DNA of 5,829 nucleotides, from assembly GCA_002424365.1 (NCBI GenBank), contig DIRQ01000015.1, positions 1 through 5,829 of the forward strand, given 5' to 3'. Position 1 is the stretch's first letter; every line of letters starts with the position of its first letter. Source of the DNA: Syntrophomonas sp. UBA5432 (lineage in GTDB: Bacteria > Bacillota > Syntrophomonadia > Syntrophomonadales > Syntrophomonadaceae). A model generated the notes under the pieces. That model made no database searches and was not told the DNA's origin. It was given only the letters and a program-made list of their open reading frames with translations. Shown here in pieces: positions 1-4,393 of this stretch. Both the position numbers and the translations under genes were made by a program.

Positions 1-185
1 GGCTGTCCCCAAAGGCTATGACCCTGGTGATTATAAATATTACTGGCGATTTCATGATAAGTCTTAAAATCAAACACCTGTACAGTGGGGATATGGTTAA
101 TAAACCAGAAACGAATAGCAATAGCAAACACGGTTATAGCCGTTAAATATATCCATTGCAGATTCAGTTTATTTTTATCAGACAT
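1..185 (-). CDS. N-terminal fragment of a membrane protein, probably a GT39/ArnT-like glycosyltransferase
   Basis: An open frame begins with ATG at 185 and runs off the left edge, giving 61 residues. It has a good Shine-Dalgarno (AGGAGAG, 200-194) 8 nt before the ATG. The protein starts with a short charged stretch (MSDKNK), followed by one hydrophobic segment at about residues 10-32, then a loop containing FDFKTYHEIASNIY. An Arg after the first membrane helix followed by an acidic, Tyr-containing loop is typical of the start of GT39/PMT/ArnT-like transferases, which move sugars from polyprenyl-phosphate donors in the membrane. This is a family-level guess from the N-terminus only; another polytopic membrane protein is possible. 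It is divergent from ykuS and has its own leftward promoter candidate at 406-414. Confidence 0.6.
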   Translation of the reverse strand, partial: MSDKNKLNLQWIYLTAITVFAIAIRFWFINHIPTVQVFDFKTYHEIASNIYNHQGHSLWGQ

Positions 186-221
186 AATTACTTCTCTCCT
201 CTATGCCTGTGCTTAATTCTG

Positions 222-248
222 GGTGACAGGGGACGGTTTCCTGTCACC
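222..248. repeat. REP-like palindrome with GGACGGTTT loop
   Basis: GGTGACAGG (222-230) and CCTGTCACC (240-248) form a perfect 9-bp inverted repeat around the 9-nt loop GGACGGTTT. From memory, similar palindromes with a GGGGACGGTT core recur in many copies in Firmicute and deltaproteobacterial genomes, in the manner of REP elements mobilised by IS200-like Y1 (RAYT) transposases. Only one copy is in this window, so its repeat status is inferred. It lies in the probable 5' leader of the leftward gene. Confidence 0.6.
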
Positions 249-249
249 T

Positions 250-265
250 ATGGCCAAGAGGCCAT
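250..265. repeat. 6-4-6 hairpin next to the REP-like palindrome
   Basis: ATGGCC (250-255) and GGCCAT (260-265) form a perfect 6-bp inverted repeat around the tetraloop AAGA. It begins 1 nt after the REP-like palindrome, so the two may be one composite element. No T-tract follows on either strand, so it is not a standard terminator. Confidence 0.5.
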
Positions 266-304
266 GGTACGCGGCAACCACGAATAAAAATAGGTATATC
301 GGTA

Positions 305-318
305 ACCTCACCCCTTAC
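305..318 (-). repeat. Short G-rich heptad repeat, copy A
   Basis: On the minus strand two 7-nt units lie side by side, GTAAGGG then GTGAGGT. They match the degenerate GTNAGGR-type unit found in longer tracts at 755-783 and 4361-4393, and are probably a short member of the same intergenic family. Confidence 0.45.
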
Positions 319-350
319 TCTAGACACCAGTTAAGTTCTAATCTCGAATT

Positions 351-377
351 CGTTAATCAACAACCATATCATTAACG
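351..377. promoter_or_regulatory. 7-13-7 inverted repeat, possible operator
   Basis: CGTTAAT (351-357) and ATTAACG (371-377) form a perfect 7-bp inverted repeat with a 13-nt spacer. It lies about 20 nt downstream of the predicted start point of the leftward promoter at 406-414, a suitable place for a repressor site. No known operator was recognised, and chance is possible in AT-rich DNA. Confidence 0.3.
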
Positions 378-405
378 CCTTATTTCGTACTAATCATATG
401 TAGGC

Positions 406-414
406 ATTATACCA
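406..414 (-). promoter_or_regulatory. Extended -10 promoter for the leftward glycosyltransferase-like gene
   Basis: The minus strand reads TGGTATAAT, a perfect extended -10 (TGnTATAAT) of the housekeeping sigma factor. There is no good -35 hexamer at 16-18 nt, only a T-rich tract, which is acceptable for extended -10 promoters. Transcription would start near 399 and give a leader of about 210 nt carrying the inverted repeats at 351-377, 250-265 and 222-248. Confidence 0.45.
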
Positions 415-447
415 TTGATAATTGCTACAAAAAAGCAGGGGATTACA

Positions 448-477
448 GAATAAAGGTTATATCAGTAAAGCATAATA
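448..477 (+). promoter_or_regulatory. SigG-like forespore promoter candidate upstream of ykuS
   Basis: GAATA (448-452) and CATAATA (471-477) are separated by exactly 18 nt. This fits the Bacillus SigG consensus GHATR-N18-CATNHTA at all defined positions. The start point would be near 484, about 30 nt before the ykuS start codon. The alternative SigA reading of CATAAT has no -35. The region is AT-rich, so a chance match cannot be excluded. Confidence 0.3.
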
Positions 478-502
478 AGGCTAAAGATATTGAAAATATG
501 AT

Positions 503-510
503 GAGGTGAT
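503..510 (+). promoter_or_regulatory. Ribosome binding site that sets the ykuS start
   Basis: GAGGTGAT (503-510) matches the anti-Shine-Dalgarno sequence and lies 4 nt before TTG at 515, with its GAGG core 8 nt away. It overlaps the in-frame GTG at 506, so that GTG cannot use it. This favours TTG 515 as the start. Confidence 0.65.
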
Positions 511-514
511 AAGT

Positions 515-751
515 TTGAATAAAACTGTGGCGGTAGAAAATAACCTGGCTCCAATTAAAGATTACCTGTTGGATCAAGGTTGCCAGGTTATAGATGTTGA
601 GTCTGCACAAGATACCCGGGTAGATGCCGTAGTAATATCTGGTAGTAGTAAGGATTTATTAGGAATGCAGGATGTTTTAATTAATGCTCCGGTAATTGAT
701 GCTCGGGGCAAAACCCCTAGCGAGGTTTGGGATAATATAATGCGCTACTAA
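515..751 (+). CDS. ykuS: YkuS family protein (UPF0180), function unknown
   Basis: This 78-residue soluble protein belongs to the UPF0180/YkuS family, small conserved proteins of Bacilli and Clostridia with no assigned biochemical role. The family pattern is visible: an N-terminal KTVAVENNL-type strand, a central VVISGSSKDLLGMQD stretch (a small-residue turn then a conserved Gly-Met), and a C-terminal PVIDARGKTPSEV segment. TTG at 515 is chosen because GAGGTGAT lies just upstream and because the product then begins where I recall B. subtilis YkuS beginning. The in-frame GTG at 506 would add three residues (MIS) but falls inside that site. The gene converges on the response-regulator gene with 34 nt between stops. 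A SigG-like element upstream hints at spore-stage expression, which is inference only. Confidence 0.85.
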   Translation: MNKTVAVENNLAPIKDYLLDQGCQVIDVESAQDTRVDAVVISGSSKDLLGMQDVLINAPVIDARGKTPSEVWDNIMRY

Positions 752-754
752 ACA

Positions 755-783
755 GTAAGAGGTGAGGAGTAAAGGGGCGAGGG
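755..783 (+). repeat. G-rich heptad repeat, copy B
   Basis: Four consecutive units read GTAAGAG, GTGAGGA, GTAAAGGG and GCGAGGG, so the period is 7 nt with one 8-nt unit. They fill nearly all of the 34 nt between the convergent stop codons of ykuS and the response-regulator gene. No hairpin terminator is present there. Related tracts lie at 305-318 and 4361-4393. Confidence 0.5.
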
Positions 784-785
784 TA

Positions 786-1877
786 TTACTGGTTTTCCCC
801 AAATATATCGTCAAACTGTTCACTGATGCGAAAAAAAGTTGATAGTACTTCGGGGTCAAAATATTCCGGTCTGGTTCTATCATCTCCCCGGGTAATTATC
901 TCCATAACCCGGTAGTGGGAAAAGGCAGGTTTGTATGGGCGCCGACTTCTTAAGGCATCATACTGGTCGCAAATAGCTACTATTCTGCCTTCTATGGGTA
1001 TTTCCTCCCCTTTAAGCCCCTGGGGATAACCGGAACCATCCCATCTTTCGTGATGAGTTAGGGAAATAGACTCCACCATTTGCAGTTCCTTGAATTTGGA
1101 ATTAGCCAGGATACTGGCACCAGTTATGGTATGGGTTTTCATAATCTCAAATTCTTCTTTACTTAAGGGACCTGGTTTTAGTAATATTTCGTCCCAGATA
1201 CCAATTTTACCGATATCATGTAACGGAGCAGCAAAGGCTATAGACTCAATAAAATCATGATCCATGCCCAGTTCCTGTGATAAGAGAGGTGCGTATATTC
1301 CCAACCGTTTATTATGCACACCACTATCTTTATCTCGTAACTCGGCTGCTGCTGATAAGCGGTGGACCATCTCAATGGTTAGATCATGAACTGTCCCCAG
1401 TGCTGCAGATAGTTCTCTAGTACGTTGTGCAACAGTGGTCTCCAGTTTATGTTTGTATTCTGCCTCTAGACGGCTAATACGGGCTAATTTAACAGCCTTA
1501 TCGATTACGGTTAAAAAAAGCTTTAAATCAAGGGGTTTAAGCACAAAATGCTCTACTCCTAGATTAATCAGTTCCAGTAGATATCTGGCCTCATCATGGG
1601 CGGATATGACCATGATAATCTGGCGAGGGTTTTTCTTTTTTATCTCCCTAACCATTTTAACACCGTTCATAAGCGGCATATTAATGTCCGTAATAATCAG
1701 GTCATAGTTATTTTTGTTAAACATCTCCAGGCCTTCGACTCCATTTTCTGCTATATGTATAACCGTAAAAAAACTGCCCAACAACCTGGCCGTGTTCTGG
1801 CGCAGTTCCTGGTCATCTTCTACGTATAAAACGCTTATATCTTGGGCAGTTTCTTTTAACTCTTTGGGGTTAATCAT
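786..1877 (-). CDS. Response regulator with HD-GYP cyclic-di-GMP phosphodiesterase output
   Basis: This cytoplasmic protein of 363 residues has an N-terminal receiver domain (about 14-130) and a C-terminal HD-GYP domain (about 165-355), the layout of RpfG-like regulators. Receiver residues are intact: acidic pocket E20-D21-D22, phospho-acceptor D64 in ITDINMP, S92 and K114 in LKP. A helical, charged linker (about 130-165) joins the domains. HD-GYP metal and signature residues are all present: H188, H220-D221, K224, H249, H275-H276, the WDGSGYP motif at 279-285, D304 and RPY at 313-315. The predicted reaction is hydrolysis of cyclic-di-GMP, controlled by phosphorylation. The ATG lies 11 nt after the TAG of the hydrogenase-like kinase gene with only a weak AGAAG site, so translation is probably coupled and that kinase is the likely partner. 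No DNA-binding domain is present. Confidence 0.93.
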   Translation of the reverse strand: MINPKELKETAQDISVLYVEDDQELRQNTARLLGSFFTVIHIAENGVEGLEMFNKNNYDLIITDINMPLMNGVKMVREIKKKNPRQIIMVISAHDEARYLLELINLGVEHFVLKPLDLKLFLTVIDKAVKLARISRLEAEYKHKLETTVAQRTRELSAALGTVHDLTIEMVHRLSAAAELRDKDSGVHNKRLGIYAPLLSQELGMDHDFIESIAFAAPLHDIGKIGIWDEILLKPGPLSKEEFEIMKTHTITGASILANSKFKELQMVESISLTHHERWDGSGYPQGLKGEEIPIEGRIVAICDQYDALRSRRPYKPAFSHYRVMEIITRGDDRTRPEYFDPEVLSTFFRISEQFDDIFGENQ

Positions 1878-1888
1878 AATTATTGCTT

Positions 1889-3979
1889 CTAAGCAAGCGG
1901 AAGCTTGATAGTGAAGCAGGCTCCCTCCTTCGTATTATGGGCTAATAATTGCCCTCGGCAGTGTTCGTGGACAATTGTTTTGGACATATACAGTCCGAGC
2001 CCGGTACCTGTTCCTGGCCCTTTGGTAGAAAAATAGGGTTCAAAAACCTTATCGATTATTTCTTCCGGTATTCCGCCAGCATTATCATAAATCTCAACTT
2101 TAACGTAGTCATCAGTTTCAAAGCCCCTGATGATAATTTGGGGCGTCGCTACCCTTTTATCTACAAAAGCATCGGAGGCGTTTTTTAGAAGGTTAAGAAA
2201 TACCTGCATTAGCTCATTGGGATAAGTTAGAATCGGAGTAGAAAAGGAATAGTCTTTGATTAATGTTACATTTTTGTACTCCAATGATTTACCGATGATG
2301 TTCAGGGTATCTTCAATAATCTGGCTCATTACCACCATATCTTTGGGATTATCAGGTTTGAAAAAATGGCGGAAATCATTAATAGTATTGGATAAATACT
2401 GGGCATGAATATTGATATCATTTAATAGTTCTGTAAATTGGTTTTTTTCAAACATATCCAAATCCAGGTATACCCGAAGATTTCCAGCCAGGGTACTTAT
2501 AGATGAAAGTGGTTGACGCCATTGATGGGCTATCATACCTATCATTTCCCCCATAGCGGCCAGCTTTGAATTCTGTATCAACAGCTGTTCCTGCTGTTTA
2601 CGCTCATTAAACTCATTTTGTAATTGCTCGTTAAGCTGCGCTAGTTCCTCTACCATTTCATTAAGAGTATCCTGCTCTCGTCTTAATTCTTTCTCTTGAT
2701 AGAGATGGCAGTTTTCACCCTTATTAAGGCCATTAAAGATGGCAATAGCCATATAATAACAGGAATTATAGCCACAAGCAGCACAATTTCTAAAATCTTT
2801 AGCTTCAGTTTTGTGCATAGCATGATAAATCTTATGCAATTCAGTTTCGCTGGGTATTTTTAAAATGTTGTTGGCAGATAGATTCTTATACGAGTGGTAG
2901 GAAAAATCATGATGCTTAATTACATCCTGTACAAAGTCTTTTAATTGCTGGCGCCTGCTATCATCGGCACAACTCTGTTCCGAACGAACAGTTATGGCCC
3001 GTTCAATCTGATCCAGCGAGTGGCGTTGATTAATACATCCAGGTCCCATATTACAACCCTTTTCACAGCTCAGGATGTCAACTATCATAGGTAGATTAGG
3101 TTCTTTTTTAAAGATCGCCATTTCCAGTTCGGGCAGATATTTATTATAAACCAGAGGACCATCAACTGTTCTTATTTGGCTGGCCAAGGTATCAGGATAA
3201 TTGTACCGATAACATTCACTTAATCCCCCGGGGCTGGAAAAGTTGGTCGCTATCCCGGCAGGAATCTGATTATCAAAATCAGTATCTTCCAAGTTTTCCA
3301 GTACGATATTATTATCCTTAAATATTTTCTCTAATGATTGATAGGTGATGTTATATTGTACCACCTGGCTATCCTGAAATTCACGTCGCTTGGCTAAACA
3401 GGGAGAGATAAAGACCAACTCACTATCCGGGTGCATTGATTTTACGTGCACGGCAGTATCATGAACCGGGCTTCCACTTGGGGCCAGGTATTTTAACAGG
3501 CCCGGTTGGTAGATTTCAATATACTTGACAATGGCAGGACAAGGCTGGGCTATAAGAGGTAGTTTAACTTGCCCGGATTCAATTAGTTCATGATAAGAGG
3601 CAACTGTGATTTCAGCACCCAGGGAAACGTCATATACGGCTTTGATTCCCAGCATTTTAAGGGCAGTTATTAGTTTCTTTAAGGGAAAATTACTTTGCAC
3701 CGATGGTGCTACCAGGGCTACCATTTCCCGTTCAGGTAATTGGGAAACAAATTCGCTTGCATCATCTATAAGGAATCTGGCACTCTTCTCCATTATGCCG
3801 CTATGACTTTTAATACATGCCTCAATACAACGACCACAGCCTATGCATAAATGGTTGTTAAATTTGACTACATCACCGCTACCATCACTGCAAACCTTAA
3901 CCGGGCAGACTGCAATGCACTGGTGACAGTTGATACAGTTTTCTCCTTTAATACCGATGACTTCTATTAAATTTTCCAT
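1889..3979 (-). CDS. Hydrogenase-type sensor histidine kinase ([FeFe] H-cluster domain fused to HisKA-HATPase)
   Basis: This 696-residue soluble protein has no membrane segment. The domains run in this order. Two [4Fe-4S] ferredoxin motifs come first (C15, C18, C21, C25; C45, C48, C51, C55). An [FeFe]-hydrogenase large-subunit domain follows (about 85-340), with QPCPAIV (C147), SPCLAKR (C194, K197) and SCEKGCNMGPG (C305, C309). Next is a four-Cys Fe-S domain like that of RnfB/PF04060 (C399, C402, C407, C424), then a coiled coil (about 425-470). The kinase core has its H-box in AHQWRQPLS (H485), N-box N600 in LLKNASDA, G1 DNAGG (632-636) and G2 GTGTGLGL (656-663). All four expected H-cluster ligands are kept. 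The cysteine that shuttles protons in catalytic enzymes is Pro146, and there is no small-subunit domain. This resembles sensory group C hydrogenases linked to kinases. The probable role is sensing H2 or redox state and phosphorylating the HD-GYP regulator encoded next. The start ATG lacks a strong Shine-Dalgarno. Confidence 0.93.
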   Translation of the reverse strand: MENLIEVIGIKGENCINCHQCIAVCPVKVCSDGSGDVVKFNNHLCIGCGRCIEACIKSHSGIMEKSARFLIDDASEFVSQLPEREMVALVAPSVQSNFPLKKLITALKMLGIKAVYDVSLGAEITVASYHELIESGQVKLPLIAQPCPAIVKYIEIYQPGLLKYLAPSGSPVHDTAVHVKSMHPDSELVFISPCLAKRREFQDSQVVQYNITYQSLEKIFKDNNIVLENLEDTDFDNQIPAGIATNFSSPGGLSECYRYNYPDTLASQIRTVDGPLVYNKYLPELEMAIFKKEPNLPMIVDILSCEKGCNMGPGCINQRHSLDQIERAITVRSEQSCADDSRRQQLKDFVQDVIKHHDFSYHSYKNLSANNILKIPSETELHKIYHAMHKTEAKDFRNCAACGYNSCYYMAIAIFNGLNKGENCHLYQEKELRREQDTLNEMVEELAQLNEQLQNEFNERKQQEQLLIQNSKLAAMGEMIGMIAHQWRQPLSSISTLAGNLRVYLDLDMFEKNQFTELLNDINIHAQYLSNTINDFRHFFKPDNPKDMVVMSQIIEDTLNIIGKSLEYKNVTLIKDYSFSTPILTYPNELMQVFLNLLKNASDAFVDKRVATPQIIIRGFETDDYVKVEIYDNAGGIPEEIIDKVFEPYFSTKGPGTGTGLGLYMSKTIVHEHCRGQLLAHNTKEGACFTIKLPLA

Positions 3980-3981
3980 AC

Positions 3982-4007
3982 TTCATAGAAATTCATAAAA
4001 GTATGAA
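3982..4007. promoter_or_regulatory. Three phased TTCATA hexamers upstream of the sensor kinase
   Basis: TTCATA occurs at 3982-3987 and 3992-3997 and, inverted as TATGAA, at 4002-4007. The starts are exactly 10 bp apart, about one helical turn. The last two form a perfect 6-4-6 palindrome. The array begins 3 bp upstream of the kinase ATG, where a bound regulator could block translation-proximal transcription. As RNA, the palindrome could form a small hairpin near the start codon. No known regulator is assigned. Confidence 0.35.
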
Positions 4008-4014
4008 CTTTTTA

Positions 4015-4030
4015 CTTTACCAGAGTAAAG
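4015..4030. other. 6-4-6 inverted repeat in the sensor-kinase upstream region
   Basis: CTTTAC (4015-4020) and GTAAAG (4025-4030) pair perfectly around CAGA. It lies 7 bp from the phased hexamers. It may be a hairpin in the kinase leader or a dyad binding site. No T-tract follows on the minus strand, so it is not a terminator. Confidence 0.35.
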
Positions 4031-4041
4031 CAGGAACCTCG

Positions 4042-4122
4042 AGCATACCTGATAACTGAGAATCCAGGATATCCCCTCCGTACTACAGCGCGGAAACAAT
4101 AACAGAGATTAGCAGGTATGCT
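4042..4122 (-). other. Long-range stem element, candidate structured leader of the sensor operon
   Basis: AGCATACCTG (4042-4051) and CAGGTATGCT (4113-4122) are perfect 10-bp inverted repeats 61 nt apart. After one mismatch the pairing continues for three more pairs, making 13 of 14. Inside it, the minus strand can form a further hairpin, TTTCCG (4096-4091) with CGGAGG (4080-4075), four Watson-Crick and two wobble pairs around a 10-nt loop. The loop also holds the palindrome GGATATCC. It does not match a riboswitch class that I recognise. It could be a structured 5' leader or a very small MITE-like insertion with terminal inverted repeats. Confidence 0.4.
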
Positions 4123-4154
4123 AAGTCTCCATGAATCCTATTTTCCCTCCTTTT
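4121..4154 (-). other. Orphan Shine-Dalgarno with a three-codon mini-ORF
   Basis: The minus strand carries AAAAGGAGGG (4154-4145), among the strongest ribosome-binding sequences in the window, yet no normal gene follows. The first ATG (4132-4130), 12 nt away, opens only ATG-GAG-ACT-TAG. In another frame an ATT at 4136, 8 nt away, opens a short hydrophobic peptide ending in TAG at 4083. It could be a leader peptide, a decayed small gene or a chance purine run. Confidence 0.25.
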
Positions 4155-4170
4155 AAAGCCCTTTTGCACC

Positions 4171-4186
4171 CATTTACGCTTAAATG
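4171..4186. other. 6-4-6 inverted repeat
   Basis: CATTTA (4171-4176) and TAAATG (4181-4186) pair perfectly around CGCT. It lies just downstream of the minus-strand TTGAAA (4197-4192), so it could overlap a sensor-operon promoter as an operator. AT-rich palindromes of this size do occur by chance. Confidence 0.25.
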
Positions 4187-4201
4187 ATAAGTTTCAACAT
4201 C

Positions 4202-4212
4202 ATTCCTGGAAT
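4202..4212. other. 5-1-5 palindrome
   Basis: ATTCC (4202-4206) and GGAAT (4208-4212) are perfect half-sites around a single T. It lies 5 bp upstream of the minus-strand TTGAAA, a position where an activator or repressor dyad would be plausible. No factor is assigned. Confidence 0.2.
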
Positions 4213-4227
4213 ACCCTTTTTTGCTTA

Positions 4228-4236
4228 TGGTATAAT
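4228..4236 (+). promoter_or_regulatory. Extended -10 element facing right with no gene downstream
   Basis: The plus strand reads TGGTATAAT, the same perfect extended -10 as the leftward promoter at 406-414, and the two share ATGGTATAAT. Transcription would begin near 4243, read through the terminator hairpin and run antisense to the end of the ABC ATPase gene. No -35 was seen. It may drive a short RNA or be fortuitous. Confidence 0.25.
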
Positions 4237-4259
4237 TTTCACATTTTTTTATATGGAAT

Positions 4260-4303
4260 AAAAAAGGGGCAGGTTTCTGTTTCCTACAGTAAAAACCTGC
4301 CTC
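4260..4303 (-). terminator. Intrinsic terminator of the amino-acid ABC importer operon
   Basis: On the minus strand GAGGCAGGTTT (4303-4293) pairs with AAACCTGCCCC (4276-4266), an 11-bp stem with one wobble pair. An inner CTGT/ACAG pairing (4277-4280 with 4286-4289) extends it. Six T residues (4265-4260) follow at once. It lies about 90 nt after the ATPase stop codon and insulates the downstream sensor operon. Confidence 0.88.
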
Positions 4304-4360
4304 TCAAATTTTACTATGCTACCCGATATAGCCCAAACTTTACTCGGTTAAAAGCAGTTT

Positions 4361-4393
4361 TCTAACCCCTTACCCCTCACTCCTAACTCTAAC
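4361..4393 (-). repeat. G-rich heptad repeat, copy C
   Basis: Reading the minus strand directly after the ATPase stop, units such as GTTAGGA, GTGAGGG and GTAAGGG follow each other with a 7-nt period, flanked by GTTAGA at both ends. This is the longest and cleanest of three related tracts in the window (with 305-318 and 755-783). It resembles telomere-like GTTAGGG repeats in composition only. Confidence 0.55.

Larger units (their letters stand above)
186..514. other. Divergent intergenic region between the glycosyltransferase-like gene and ykuS
   Basis: These 329 bases hold no convincing gene. They contain a REP-like palindrome (222-248), an adjacent hairpin (250-265), a short heptad repeat (305-318), a 7-13-7 inverted repeat (351-377), a leftward extended -10 element (406-414) and a rightward SigG-like promoter candidate (448-477). 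No tRNA-like cloverleaf was recognised. Confidence 0.7.
3980..4393. other. Intergenic region between the ABC-importer operon and the sensor operon
   Basis: These 414 bases contain no gene that I can defend. They hold the terminator of the importer operon (4260-4303), a heptad-repeat tract (4361-4393), a plus-strand extended -10 element (4228-4236), a cluster of perfect short palindromes (3992-4007, 4015-4030, 4171-4186, 4202-4212), a long-range stem (4042-4122) and an orphan Shine-Dalgarno (4145-4154). The promoter of the sensor operon must lie here. A minus-strand TTGAAA (4197-4192) is the best -35, but no convincing -10 follows it. Confidence 0.7.

Noticed and set aside
506..514. GTG at 506 as the ykuS start
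   Set aside because: It lies inside the Shine-Dalgarno sequence GAGGTGAT (503-510); TTG 515 is correctly spaced and fits the family N-terminus.
752..785. Bidirectional terminator between ykuS and the response-regulator gene
   Set aside because: The gap is filled by the heptad repeat and has no stable inverted repeat or T-tract.
1435..1908. Overlapping plus-strand open frames opposite the response-regulator gene
   Set aside because: They lie antisense to a well-supported coding sequence, lack ribosome binding sites and encode no recognisable domain.
4083..4085. In-frame TAG read as pyrrolysine in a small protein at 4017-4193
   Set aside because: TAG is the ordinary stop codon of three genes in the window, the small frame has no recognised homologue, and no Pyl context is visible.
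3980..4200. Known cyclic-di-GMP riboswitch upstream of the sensor operon
   Set aside because: The conserved GEMM-I and GEMM-II core sequences, as I remember them, are not present; only generic stems are seen.
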